DNA of 64,000 nucleotides from Phocaeicola plebeius (lineage in GTDB: Bacteria > Bacteroidota > Bacteroidia > Bacteroidales > Bacteroidaceae). Positions within the stretch are counted from its first letter, which is position 1. Every line of letters starts with the position of its first letter. Location of the stretch: NCBI RefSeq assembly GCF_003437535.1, contig NZ_QSQT01000004.1, forward strand, positions 1-64,000. The letters are read 5' to 3'. The position numbers and the translations under genes are program-made. Of this stretch, positions 16,655-26,116 are shown piece after piece. Below the pieces are notes generated by a model. It had not been told where the DNA came from and did not search any database. It saw only the letters and a list, made by a program, of their open reading frames with translations.

Positions 16655-19192
16655 ATGAAAATACATAGTCTAATTTGCTTTTTGCTTATAGTATGTTTGG
16701 ATACATTTTCAGCAAATCGGTTTGTGGTTTTTGAAAAAGAAAGTAATGCGTTTTCTTTAGTATCTGATAACAAAATAATAAATATCCTTATAGATAAAGA
16801 AGATCAAAGAGGTATTCACATTGCTGTAGATAATTTATGTGAGGATTTTAGTCAGGTGTTTGGGATGGAGCCTCAGTTGACAACTGAAATTTCGGATGAG
16901 AATTGCATTATCGTAGGAAGTCTGAATTCAAAGTATATTAAGCAACTTATCCAGAAGGAGAAGCTCGAAAAGAAACAATTGCAAGGAAAAAATGAGAAAT
17001 ATATTATAACAACCGTTGACGCTCCTTTTAATGGAGTTAAAAAAGCATTAGTAATTGCTGGTAGTGACCGTAGAGGTACTATTTACGGTATTTATGAGCT
17101 GTCAAAACAGCTTGGAGTGTCACCTTGGTATTGGTGGATGGATGTGCCAGTAGTCAAGAGGGCAGAAGCTTATATATTACCAGGTATTTATACAGATGGA
17201 GAGCCTGCCGTAAAATATCGTGGTATATTTTTGAATGATGAAGCTCCTTGTCTGACAAGCTGGGTAAAGCAATATTATGGAACAGATTTTGGTGATCATC
17301 GTTTTTATGCCCAGGTTTGTGAATTGATTCTTCGCCTTAAGGGAAACTTTTTATGGCCTGCTATGTGGGGGTGGGCTTTTTATGCGGATGATTCTCTCAA
17401 TAGTAAGACTGCGGATGAAATGGGGGTGATTATTGGCACATCACATCATGAACCTATGGCGCGAAACCATCAAGAATGGGCCCGTAAACGTAATGAATAT
17501 GGTGCATGGAATTATTCGACGAATAAAAAAGTGTTAGATCAGTTTTTTCGAGAAGGTATTGAGAGGGTAAAAAATACTGAAGATATAATTACTATTGGCA
17601 TGCGTGGAGACGGAGACGAGGCTATGAGTGAAGATACCAATGTAAAACTGATGGAGTCTATAGTTGAAAACCAACGTCGAATTATTGAGGATGTGACTGG
17701 AAAGCCGGCAAAGGAAACTCCTCAGGTATGGGCTTTATATAAAGAGGTACTTGATTATTATGATAAGGGAATGCGGGTTCCTGAAGATGTAATAATGTTG
17801 CTTTGTGATGATAATTGGGGCAATGTGCGTCGTCTTCCTAACGATAAGGAGCGTAAGCATCCGGGAGGATGGGGAATGTATTATCATGTAGACTATGTGG
17901 GAGCGCCCCGAAATTCAAAATGGATGAATATGACTCCAATACAAGGAATGTGGGAGCAGCTTCATCTTACTTATGAATACGGAGTGGACAAACTTTGGAT
18001 ACTTAATGTGGGGGATCTTAAACCGATGGAGTATCCTATTACTTTATTTTTAGATATGGCATGGAATCCGAATGATTATTCTGTTGATAATTTTATGCAA
18101 CATCCTTATTGCTTCTGTGAACAAATATTTGGTAAAGGGCAGGCTGAGGAAGCAGCTCGGATTCTTAATTTGTATACCAAGTATAATGGTCGTGTAACGG
18201 CGGAAATGCTGGATTGTGACACTTATAATCTTGAAACAGGGGAATGGAAGCAAGTAGCAGATGATTATGTACGTTTAGAAGCTGAAGCATTACGTCAATA
18301 TTTATCACTTGCTCCTGAATATAAGGATGCTTATAAGCAATTGCTGTTATTTCCTGTTCAGGCAATGTCTAATCTTTATGAGATGTATTATGCTCAGGCC
18401 ATGAACCATAAACTTTATGAAGAAGGAAATCCGGAAGCTAATGATTGGGCTGACAAGGTAGAAGCTTGCTTTGCTCGTGATAAAGCATTGAGTGAAGACT
18501 ATAATAACGTTATGAGCAATGGAAAATGGAAGGGAATGATGATTCAAAAGCATATAGGTTATACTTCATGGAATGATGACTTTTCAGTTGACAAACAACC
18601 GGAAGTATTTAGATTATCAGAGGAAAATGTAGGGGGATACATCTTTGAAGGAAGTGGCGGATATGTGGCTATGGAAGCTGGGCATTTCTTTGAAACCAAG
18701 TCTCCTGAGAGCCTCAAATGGCAAGTGATTCCCGATATGGGAAGAACATTGGGAGGAATCACATTAATGCCTTATACAAAGCCGGTGGAGGGTGCTACGG
18801 TTTCTTATAAGATGGTTTTACCAGAGGAGATAAAGAAGTGTAAGACTGTGAATGTCATTGTGGTTGTAAAATCCACGCTTGCTTTTCATAACACAGACGG
18901 TCATAGATATGCTATAGGTTTTAGAAATGGTAATAAAGTGACGGTGAATTATAATCATGATTTGAATGAACATCCTGAGAATATCTATACTACATTTTAT
19001 CCTACGGTAGCAAGACGTGTAGTTGAAAAACAAGTGAGTCTTGATTTGCCTGTAAGTCAGGATGGTAGTTATATAATTGATTTTTCGCCTTTAGATCCTG
19101 CTGTGGTTTTAGAAAAGATTGTGGTTGATTATGGGGGATATAAAAAGTCGTATTTATACATGAATGAGTCTCCATGTAGAAGAACGAGGTAA
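16655..19192 (+). CDS. GH115 xylan alpha-1,2-glucuronidase
   Basis: An 845-residue exported enzyme (signal about 1-20, no lipobox) that removes (4-O-methyl)glucuronic acid from internal and terminal positions of xylan. It has the GH115 layout: an N-terminal alpha/beta domain (about 22-180, with IVGSL and VIAGSDRRGTIYGIYELS), a catalytic barrel (about 185-490, GIFLNDEAPCLTSW, LKGNFLWPAMWGWAFYADD, TIGMRGDGDEAMSED, MLLCDDNWGNVRRLP), a helical domain (about 490-630), and a C-terminal beta-sandwich. Length matches characterised family members. It lies 215 bases after the GH10 gene with a hairpin between. A GH67 with a related activity is encoded at 47480; GH67 normally acts only on terminal residues, so the two would work in sequence. 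Confidence 0.93.
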   Translation: MKIHSLICFLLIVCLDTFSANRFVVFEKESNAFSLVSDNKIINILIDKEDQRGIHIAVDNLCEDFSQVFGMEPQLTTEISDENCIIVGSLNSKYIKQLIQKEKLEKKQLQGKNEKYIITTVDAPFNGVKKALVIAGSDRRGTIYGIYELSKQLGVSPWYWWMDVPVVKRAEAYILPGIYTDGEPAVKYRGIFLNDEAPCLTSWVKQYYGTDFGDHRFYAQVCELILRLKGNFLWPAMWGWAFYADDSLNSKTADEMGVIIGTSHHEPMARNHQEWARKRNEYGAWNYSTNKKVLDQFFREGIERVKNTEDIITIGMRGDGDEAMSEDTNVKLMESIVENQRRIIEDVTGKPAKETPQVWALYKEVLDYYDKGMRVPEDVIMLLCDDNWGNVRRLPNDKERKHPGGWGMYYHVDYVGAPRNSKWMNMTPIQGMWEQLHLTYEYGVDKLWILNVGDLKPMEYPITLFLDMAWNPNDYSVDNFMQHPYCFCEQIFGKGQAEEAARILNLYTKYNGRVTAEMLDCDTYNLETGEWKQVADDYVRLEAEALRQYLSLAPEYKDAYKQLLLFPVQAMSNLYEMYYAQAMNHKLYEEGNPEANDWADKVEACFARDKALSEDYNNVMSNGKWKGMMIQKHIGYTSWNDDFSVDKQPEVFRLSEENVGGYIFEGSGGYVAMEAGHFFETKSPESLKWQVIPDMGRTLGGITLMPYTKPVEGATVSYKMVLPEEIKKCKTVNVIVVVKSTLAFHNTDGHRYAIGFRNGNKVTVNYNHDLNEHPENIYTTFYPTVARRVVEKQVSLDLPVSQDGSYIIDFSPLDPAVVLEKIVVDYGGYKKSYLYMNESPCRRTR

Positions 19193-19255
19193 AGTAGATA
19201 TTTTATTTATGAGAGCAATTAGTTTGATGACTATTGATAATAAAACGGTTTTGAT

Positions 19256-20581
19256 ATGAGATATATTGTTTTGACTTTGTTTTTGGGTTTTTGTGGATTT
19301 CTGTTTGCACGAAATGATTTAGGAAAACAAAGATTGATTGTAACTACAGATTTAGGTGGAGCTGATCCGGATGACAAGCAATCATTGATACACCTTTTGG
19401 TATGTGCAGATAGAATGGATATAGAGGGAATCATCAGCTCAAATGCTTGGGTAGATGACCCGGATAGAACTTCAGATATAACAGAAGTCATAGATTGTTA
19501 TGCAGATGCTTATCCTTTTTTAAAGAAACATGCAAACGATTTTCCATCACCTGATTATTTGAAGAGTATTGTAAAAAGGGGACAGGAAAAATCGAATATG
19601 TCAGGAGTTGGGGAAGGTAAGGACTCTCCGGGTTCTGAATTAATTATTGCGGCGGTAGATAAGGAAGAAGACGCTCGTCCTATCTGGCTTGCTGCATGGA
19701 GTGGAATGAATACGATAGCACAAGCTATTTGGAAGGTCCATTCTACCAGAAGTCCAGAAGAATTCCAAAAATTTGTAGCTAAAATTCGAATTTATGATGT
19801 GTTAGGGCAAGATGATGCTGGAGCTTGGATTGCTAAATCTTTTCCGGAAATCTTTTATATAAGAAATACGGAAATTTATGGATGGGGACCTGGTGATGAA
19901 TGGATTAAAGATAATGTTCAGTCAAGAAAACCGTTAGGAGGTTGTTATCCAGACAGGATATGGGCCTCGGAAGGTGATTCTCCTTCTTTTTTATATGTAT
20001 ATGTGAATGGATTGAATGTTCCGGATAGCCTTGCGTACGGTGGATGGGGAGGCCGATTTAAAATGGAACGTACTGCAGGTATACGAGGAATGGATTTTAT
20101 TGAAAAATCAGGTAAGAGTGAGAAAATTTATGATCCCTATTTTATGCATGCTAGTACGTCCGAGGGTATTGCTGCCATTAATAAATGGCGACAGCATATT
20201 TTGAATGATTTTGCTGCGAGAATGTGTTGGGCTACTACAGATAAATTTTCGGATGCTAACCATCATCCGGTCGTTGTCTTTGAGAATGATTCAACATTTA
20301 ATTTTTTTAGTAAAACAGTTGAGGCAGGGGAAGTATTGCAGTTGGATGCTTCTTCATCGTATGACCCCGATGGAAATAATTTACATTATAATTGGTATGT
20401 GTATGAGGAGCCTGGTACGTATAAAGGTGTGGTAGAAATTGAGTCTGACAAGCAGGGAATGTGTGTGTTACACATTCCTGAAGATGCTACAGGTAAAAAT
20501 TTTCATTTAATTTTAGAATTAAATGATGATGGTGTTCCTAGTCTTACTGGGTATCGAAGGTTTGTCATATATGTTAAATGA
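19256..20581 (+). CDS. Sde182-like protein with nucleoside-hydrolase-like domain (DUF1593)
   Basis: A 441-residue exported protein. After a signal peptide (about 1-20) comes a nucleoside-hydrolase-like domain (about 25-300) with TTDLGGADPDDKQS, a metal-binding-like acidic motif, then ISSNAW and GWGPGDEW. A C-terminal beta-sandwich (about 320-441) resembles the C-terminal domain of Saccharophagus Sde_0182. The family is often labelled cellulose-binding on the basis of that protein, but its reaction is not established. It is the last gene before a strong terminator and probably belongs to the xus operon (63 bases after the GH115 gene). Placement in a xylan locus suggests a glycosidase or carbohydrate-binding role; this is inference. 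Confidence 0.8.
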   Translation: MRYIVLTLFLGFCGFLFARNDLGKQRLIVTTDLGGADPDDKQSLIHLLVCADRMDIEGIISSNAWVDDPDRTSDITEVIDCYADAYPFLKKHANDFPSPDYLKSIVKRGQEKSNMSGVGEGKDSPGSELIIAAVDKEEDARPIWLAAWSGMNTIAQAIWKVHSTRSPEEFQKFVAKIRIYDVLGQDDAGAWIAKSFPEIFYIRNTEIYGWGPGDEWIKDNVQSRKPLGGCYPDRIWASEGDSPSFLYVYVNGLNVPDSLAYGGWGGRFKMERTAGIRGMDFIEKSGKSEKIYDPYFMHASTSEGIAAINKWRQHILNDFAARMCWATTDKFSDANHHPVVVFENDSTFNFFSKTVEAGEVLQLDASSSYDPDGNNLHYNWYVYEEPGTYKGVVEIESDKQGMCVLHIPEDATGKNFHLILELNDDGVPSLTGYRRFVIYVK

Positions 20582-20589
20582 TGAGAATA

Positions 20590-20621
20590 AAAAGAGGCTG
20601 CCCTTTTAAGCAGCCTCTTTT
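20590..20621. terminator. Bidirectional terminator between convergent genes
   Basis: A 12-bp perfect stem AAAAGAGGCTGC / GCAGCCTCTTTT around an 8-base loop, with A-rich left flank and T-rich right flank. It can end the xus operon rightward and the GH43 gene leftward. Confidence 0.9.
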
Positions 20622-20671
20622 CTTTGAGTATAGAAGATATTTCTTATACTCTTTGTGGTTACTAATTTTGA

Positions 20672-22384
20672 TTATAAAGCTTCCGCATCGTTGGAAGTAG
20701 TAGCATACAAACCAATCATTGCACCGGTAAATCCGCCAGCTACGTTGGTAGAAAGAATATCTCCGGAAACGGTTCCTCCTACGGTCTGGTAGTTATTATC
20801 TTTTACAGAGTAGCTGAATGTGTATTTATCTCCTTCTGCTGTTACGCGCAGACTGATTGGAGTGTTTCCTTCAATTTTTTCGCTGGCAATGGTTGAAGAT
20901 TCTCCCTTTTCAGTACGTTGCAGTACGATACAGCTATCTTCTGCTTTTTTCGTTACCCCAAATACATAGTTGAATTTTTCGCTTTGATAGCAAGTAATTC
21001 CGGCGAGGTCTTTTTCTGTACGAGGCACATACTTCAGAGTAGTTGTAGCCGTGAAATTAAGGTGCTGCTGACGATAGAACAATGTAGAAGTAGGAAGAAC
21101 TGCCTTGATATTGGTTTCGTAAGGTGTAATTGTTAGACCTTCCGCAGTAGTAGAAATGAATCCTTCTCTGGCACCTCTTACTCCTACCCAGCGGTAATCA
21201 AGTGAACTTCCGGTGAAAGTTTCCGTAAATGTAAAGTTTCCGTTAGGGAAATATCCGTTCTTTCCAGTTTCATTCTTCACACTTTGTGGCATAGCCAGTT
21301 TAGGCTGGATAGGCTCCAGACCGCCTTTGAATACAGGGAAAGTGCCACTCCAGTCTACGGGTAATATAAAGGTTTCACGTCCGGTATTTACTCTGTTGGC
21401 TTCATTAGGGCGAATAGCAAGGAATACGCCATAGTATTGTCCATCAGGACCTTCTACCAAATCAGCATGACCAGCCCAGTCTACTTTAAACGGACGTTCA
21501 GCCGGCAGATGTCTCTGTGACAGAATCGGATTCTCAGGAGCAGGTTTGAAAGGACCTTGAGGATTGTCACTGATAAAGATTACTTCACTGTGCCAGCCTC
21601 CGGTACCACCTTCTGCACACATCAGGTAGTATTTTCCATCTTTTTTGTAAAGATGTGGCGCCTCTATCCAGATAGGCTTTTTAGACAAATCTACTCCTCC
21701 GTTCACTACAACTTTGTCTGTACCCGGAATAATCTGGTCTTTTTCCAGGTCGTATTCCCAAACTTTAATAACTCTGTGTCCTTCGTATAATGGTTTTTCG
21801 GGTGCATCGTTGTGAGTGACGTATGCCTTGCCGTTGTCATCAAAGAAGATGTCGGGGTCAATGCCTTCAAAATTCAATTTGATAGGATCGCTCCAGCCTT
21901 TCATCGGGTCTTTGGTTTTCACAATCATATTTCCCATCCCTCCTGAGAACTGAGTTGTAATCATATAGAAGGTATCATTGTAGGAATTATATCGGATAGT
22001 CGGAGCATAAATACCAGCACTGATTCCGGAATCTTCTACCTTTAACTGTGAAGGGCGGTCGAGCACATGTCCTATCTGTTTCCAGTTTACTAAATCCGTA
22101 GAATGGAAAATGGGTACTCCGGGGTTGATGGCAAAAGAGGAGCATACCAGGTAATAGTCGGTTCCTTTCTTGCAAATGCTGGGGTCAGGGTAACATCCCT
22201 GTAGTATAGGATTATAAAATTCTCCTTCTGCCAGTGGATTCTTTTCATATACTACATCTTTCCCCGTGTAGGTAAATTGTGTGAACACTGGAGTACCCGG
22301 ATCGGGCATCGTTACCTTGTTTCCACACGAGGCAGCGATGAGGCTTAGTGTTCCCAATGTGAGTAATTTAAATTGATTTTTCAT
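20672..22384 (-). CDS. GH43 beta-xylosidase/alpha-L-arabinofuranosidase lipoprotein with C-terminal beta-sandwich
   Basis: A 570-residue lipoprotein (lipobox AASC, Cys20). The sequence after the cysteine, GNKVT, is not acidic, so retention in the periplasm rather than surface export is likely. The GH43 propeller (about 55-350) contains Asp67 in CYPDPS, the pKa-modulating Asp in GIDPDIFFDD and the catalytic Glu in IWIEAPHLY. The segment GRETFILPVDWSGTFPVFKGG leads to a C-terminal beta-sandwich (about 375-570) as in XynB-like GH43 subfamilies 10-12. The subfamily and thus the sugar cleaved cannot be fixed by eye. It is a single gene pointing against its neighbours, with its own promoter in the shared control region at 22458-22714. 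Confidence 0.88.
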   Translation of the reverse strand: MKNQFKLLTLGTLSLIAASCGNKVTMPDPGTPVFTQFTYTGKDVVYEKNPLAEGEFYNPILQGCYPDPSICKKGTDYYLVCSSFAINPGVPIFHSTDLVNWKQIGHVLDRPSQLKVEDSGISAGIYAPTIRYNSYNDTFYMITTQFSGGMGNMIVKTKDPMKGWSDPIKLNFEGIDPDIFFDDNGKAYVTHNDAPEKPLYEGHRVIKVWEYDLEKDQIIPGTDKVVVNGGVDLSKKPIWIEAPHLYKKDGKYYLMCAEGGTGGWHSEVIFISDNPQGPFKPAPENPILSQRHLPAERPFKVDWAGHADLVEGPDGQYYGVFLAIRPNEANRVNTGRETFILPVDWSGTFPVFKGGLEPIQPKLAMPQSVKNETGKNGYFPNGNFTFTETFTGSSLDYRWVGVRGAREGFISTTAEGLTITPYETNIKAVLPTSTLFYRQQHLNFTATTTLKYVPRTEKDLAGITCYQSEKFNYVFGVTKKAEDSCIVLQRTEKGESSTIASEKIEGNTPISLRVTAEGDKYTFSYSVKDNNYQTVGGTVSGDILSTNVAGGFTGAMIGLYATTSNDAEAL

Positions 22385-22457
22385 GATTAAATAATTAGTT
22401 GTAAATAATTGAATGATTGTGTTGGTTAAATGAAGTATTTATGTAATCTTTCATTGG

Positions 22458-22522
22458 CAAATTTACTTGTTTTGTGTGGGGTATGTGTGACGGCATGTTG
22501 CATATCTTTTATTCTATGTTAC
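22458..22522 (-). promoter_or_regulatory. Promoter P2 for the leftward GH43 gene with GTAAC operator word
   Basis: On the minus strand the -7 element is TAAATTTG (22465 down to 22458). GTAAC occupies 22522 down to 22518, its G 57 bases before the -7 element, and GCAAC follows 21 bases in (from 22501). No -33 TTTG is present. The arrangement matches P1, P3 and P4 on the opposite strand. Confidence 0.62.
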
Positions 22523-22649
22523 GAGATACTGTTTTCTTTCCGATAGGATACGTGCTTATGTAATGACTTGTTTATTAGTTTGATATGAATGGGAATGTAA
22601 TATGAGTATATGTAAAATGTACGTTTTGTAAATGCAATATCGCTTATGT

Positions 22650-22714
22650 GTAACGTGAACGAAAGTCCTGGTAACGTAATTTATTGTAATTTGTATGCTT
22701 GGTGCGTATTTTTG
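22650..22714 (+). promoter_or_regulatory. Promoter P3 for the nine-gene debranching operon
   Basis: TTG (22684-22686), a 20-base spacer and TATTTTTG (22707-22714) form a good Bacteroides promoter. Two direct GTAACGT repeats start at 22650 and 22671, 21 bases apart, the second ending 7 bases before the -33 element. This is the cleanest example of the shared operator and fixes the start of the following gene, since transcription should begin near 22721. The stretch 22523-22649 between P2 and P3 shows nothing else. Confidence 0.7.
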
Positions 22715-22735
22715 TATGGATTAAATTTTAAGTCT

Positions 22736-23605
22736 ATGGATAAACATTCTTTTTTTATTGCTTTATGGGTTTTATGCTTTATACCCGTATCGTTATTTTC
22801 GCGTAGCAGAGTCGTAAATGATACAATCTTTAGTAAAAAGTTAAATGCAGAAAGAACATGCTCGGTGTATCTTCCTCCATCTTATGGAGAAGTTCCGGGA
22901 AAAAAATATCCAGTGCTTTATCTTTTTCATGGAATGTCGCAAACTAATCAAGACTGGGTATGGCGCGGACATGTGCAGGAGGTGGCCGACCGTTTGATAT
23001 ATTCACAGGAAGCCCGTGAGATGATTATTGTGATGCCTGATGCTGGTGGTGATATTTACAAGGAAATATGGAATGGTTTCTTTAATATGCCTGGCTGGCT
23101 TTATGAAGATTTCTTTTTTGAAGAATTCTTGCCTTATGTAGAAAATAAATATCACGTTATTGGGGATAAAGAGAATCGTGCAGTAGCCGGATTATCCATG
23201 GGAGGCGGAGGAGCTACCGGCTATGGGTTGTGGCATGCAGATAAGTTTGCTTCGGTGTATGCGATGAGTGCGCTGATGTCAATTCCGGAAGAAGGAGCAG
23301 CCCGTTTTGATAATCCGGACAGCAAGCTGGCTATTTTGACACGAGCTGTGATAGAAAGGAGCTGTATCAAGCGTGTGACGAATGCAGATGCAGGTACGAT
23401 TCAGGCACTGAAATCAGTGAGATGGTTTGTGGATTGTGGAGATGACGATTTCTTGCTTGACCGAAATATCGAGTTCTTTCAGGCCATGCGCAAAGCGGGA
23501 ATACCGTGTCAGTTTAGGGTAAGAGACGGTGGACACGATTGGGAATATTGGCATTCTGCTTTATATTTGTGTCTGCCTTTTGTTTCAGGAACATTCAGTA
23601 AATAA
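22736..23605 (+). CDS. CE1-family esterase (feruloyl or acetyl xylan esterase type)
   Basis: A 289-residue exported alpha/beta-hydrolase of the esterase-D type, likely to remove feruloyl or acetyl groups from xylan side chains. The signal is MDKHSFF...PVSLFS. The nucleophile elbow is GLSMGG with Ser154. A likely acid is in CGDDDFLL and the catalytic His is in DGGHDWEYW. The oxyanion region LYLFHGMSQ is present. An in-frame ATG at 22646 would add 30 residues, but it lies upstream of the predicted promoter and spoils the signal peptide, so 22736 is chosen. It is first in the debranching operon, 21 bases before the GH95 gene. Confidence 0.87.
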   Translation: MDKHSFFIALWVLCFIPVSLFSRSRVVNDTIFSKKLNAERTCSVYLPPSYGEVPGKKYPVLYLFHGMSQTNQDWVWRGHVQEVADRLIYSQEAREMIIVMPDAGGDIYKEIWNGFFNMPGWLYEDFFFEEFLPYVENKYHVIGDKENRAVAGLSMGGGGATGYGLWHADKFASVYAMSALMSIPEEGAARFDNPDSKLAILTRAVIERSCIKRVTNADAGTIQALKSVRWFVDCGDDDFLLDRNIEFFQAMRKAGIPCQFRVRDGGHDWEYWHSALYLCLPFVSGTFSK

Positions 23606-23626
23606 TCACTGTAAGAATAGGCATCT

Positions 23627-26077
23627 ATGAAGAAATTTCTGTACGTATGTGTGTTTCTGGCGACTTCGATTCTTGGTGTGTTTGCCAATAGTGCAGGGGA
23701 TTTGAAGTTGTGGTATTCTGCTCCGGCACGTAATTGGTGGGAAGCATTGCCCGTAGGTAATTCACATTTGGGAGGAATGGTGTTTGGTGGAATAAATCAC
23801 GAAGAAATCCAACTGAATGAAGAAACATTCTGGGCCGGCGGTCCATATAGCAATAACAGAGCTGGTGCTTCAGGCTATCTGGATGAGGTAAGACGGCTTA
23901 TATTTGAGAATAAAAATTTGGAAGCCAGAACGCTGTTGGATGAAAAATTTATGACATCGCATCATGGAATGCGTTATTTGACATTGGGGAGTCTTTTGAT
24001 GGATTTCAATTGTGAGGGAAAGATTGATTCTTATTATCGTGATTTGAATTTAGAAGATGCTACGGCTTCAGTACGTTTTCGGTGTGATGGTGTGGAATAT
24101 ACCCGTCGGGTATTTACGTCTTTTTCTGATAACGTCATGGTTGTAGAAATGGCGACAGATAAAGGTAATAAGAAATTGGATGTGGATTTGAGATATGCTT
24201 GTCCGCTGACTTCAGAGGTAAAGAGCGAAGGAGGCTATCTTATAATGAAGTGTAACGGAGCAGAGCATGAAGGTATTCCAGCTGCACTTCATGCGGTGGT
24301 TATGATGCGTGTGAAATCGGATGGAAAAATAGAATGTAAAGATGGATGCTTGTCTGTCAGAGGTGCATCTTCGGCTACCGTTTTTCTCAGTGCGGCAACT
24401 AATTTTGTGAATTATCAGGATGTGTCGGGAGATGCATACGCTAAAGCGCGCTGTGCCATTGAAGGGGCGTGGGATAAACAGAATAAAAAGTTGTACGATG
24501 AGCATAAGGCGATTTATTCTGCGCAATTTGGAAGAGTGGCTTTACATTTGCCATCTTCGGAATTTTCAAAGAAGGAAACGAATGTACGTATTAACGAATT
24601 CAATAAGGTAAAAGATTGTTCACTGGCTGCGTTGATGTTTCAGTATGGGCGCTATTTGTTGATTTCGTCCTCGCAGCCAGGCAGTCAGCCGGCTAATCTT
24701 CAGGGAATATGGAATAAGGATTTATATGCACCCTGGGATAGTAAGTACACAATTAATATCAATGCGGAGATGAATTACTGGCCGGCAGAGGTGACTAACT
24801 TGTCGGAAACTCATGTGCCATTTTTTCAAATGGCGCATGAACTTTCCGTAACAGGTAAAGAAACAGCTCGTGTGTTATATGGAGCTAAAGGATGGGTGGC
24901 ACATCATAACACGGATATCTGGCGGGCTGCCGGACCGGTGGATTTTGCCGATGCGGGTATGTGGCCTAATGGAGGAGCCTGGGTAGCTCAACATCTTTGG
25001 CAGCATTATTTATATTCGGGTGATAAGAATTTTCTTCGTGAATATTATCCTGTGTTGAAAGGTACGGCTGATTTCCTCTTGTCATTTATGACTAAGCATC
25101 CTCGGTATGGTTGGAGAGTGACTGCACCTTCTGTCTCTCCGGAACATGGACCGAACGGAGTTTCAATTGTAGCCGGTTGCACGATGGATAACCAAATAGC
25201 TTTTGATGTATTGAGCAATACTCTTCTTGCTGCACGGATTATAGGGGATAGCAAGGCATATTGTGATTCTCTTCAGTCTCTGATAAGTCAGTTGCCTCCT
25301 ATGCAAATAGGACAATATAATCAGCTTCAGGAATGGCTGGAAGATGTGGATGACCCGAAAGACCAGCATCGTCATATATCTCATTTGTATGGACTGTATC
25401 CAAGTAATCAGATTTCTCCTTACCGGCATCCAGAATTATTTCAGGCTGCTAAAAATACATTGCTGCAAAGAGGTGATATGGCTACGGGCTGGAGTATTGG
25501 TTGGAAAATTAATTTCTGGGCACGTATGCTGGATGGAAATCATGCGTATAATATCATTCGGAATATGCTTTCATTGTTACCTTGCGACAGTCTGGCAGGT
25601 AAGTATCCTTTAGGGCGTACGTATCCCAATATGTTTGATGCACATCCACCTTTTCAGATAGATGGAAATTTTGGCCTTACAGCAGGAGTGGCAGAAATGC
25701 TTTTGCAGAGTCATGATGGTGCAGTGCATTTACTTCCAGCCGTACCTGATGAATGGCAGGATGGAAATGTAAAAGGCTTGGTGGCACGAGGAGGTTTTGT
25801 CGTAGATATGGATTGGAAAAATGTGCATCTTACCAAGGCTGTAATTTATTCGCGGATAGGTGGAACTATACGTTTACGGTCGTATATTCCTTTGAAAGGC
25901 AAAGGTTTGAAGCGTGCTTCAGGGGATTGTCCGAATGAATTACTTTGTCAGGCTGAAGTTGCTTCACCTTTAATATCGAAGAAACTCTCGAATCCGGAAA
26001 AGCCTGAACTAAAGAGAATCTATGAATATGACTTGAAAACAGAACCGGGAAAGCGGTATGTCGTGTATGCAAAGTAA
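23627..26077 (+). CDS. GH95 alpha-L-fucosidase/alpha-L-galactosidase
   Basis: An 816-residue exported enzyme (signal about 1-20). It shows the GH95 signature at the N-terminal beta-domain ([22 protein letters not shown] and [11 protein letters not shown]), and the (alpha/alpha)6 barrel with [35 protein letters not shown] and [25 protein letters not shown]; Glu569 and the adjacent acidic residues fit the general-acid position. The C-terminal domain includes [18 protein letters not shown]95 enzymes remove alpha-1,2-linked L-fucose or L-galactose. Within a xylan locus, L-galactose of corn glucuronoarabinoxylan is the more likely target, as shown for a Bacteroides ovatus GH95; that assignment is inferred. 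Confidence 0.92.
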   Translation: MKKFLYVCVFLATSILGVFANSAGDLKLWYSAPARNWWEALPVGNSHLGGMVFGGINHEEIQLNEETFWAGGPYSNNRAGASGYLDEVRRLIFENKNLEARTLLDEKFMTSHHGMRYLTLGSLLMDFNCEGKIDSYYRDLNLEDATASVRFRCDGVEYTRRVFTSFSDNVMVVEMATDKGNKKLDVDLRYACPLTSEVKSEGGYLIMKCNGAEHEGIPAALHAVVMMRVKSDGKIECKDGCLSVRGASSATVFLSAATNFVNYQDVSGDAYAKARCAIEGAWDKQNKKLYDEHKAIYSAQFGRVALHLPSSEFSKKETNVRINEFNKVKDCSLAALMFQYGRYLLISSSQPGSQPANLQGIWNKDLYAPWDSKYTININAEMNYWPAEVTNLSETHVPFFQMAHELSVTGKETARVLYGAKGWVAHHNTDIWRAAGPVDFADAGMWPNGGAWVAQHLWQHYLYSGDKNFLREYYPVLKGTADFLLSFMTKHPRYGWRVTAPSVSPEHGPNGVSIVAGCTMDNQIAFDVLSNTLLAARIIGDSKAYCDSLQSLISQLPPMQIGQYNQLQEWLEDVDDPKDQHRHISHLYGLYPSNQISPYRHPELFQAAKNTLLQRGDMATGWSIGWKINFWARMLDGNHAYNIIRNMLSLLPCDSLAGKYPLGRTYPNMFDAHPPFQIDGNFGLTAGVAEMLLQSHDGAVHLLPAVPDEWQDGNVKGLVARGGFVVDMDWKNVHLTKAVIYSRIGGTIRLRSYIPLKGKGLKRASGDCPNELLCQAEVASPLISKKLSNPEKPELKRIYEYDLKTEPGKRYVVYAK

Positions 26078-26116
26078 AGAATTAACAGAATGAATCATTT
26101 GTAATAGAATAAAATC

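Noticed and set aside
22646-22735. Earlier ATG for the CE1 gene
   Set aside because: It lies upstream of the TTG-N20-TATTTTTG promoter and the operator words, and it would bury the signal peptide.
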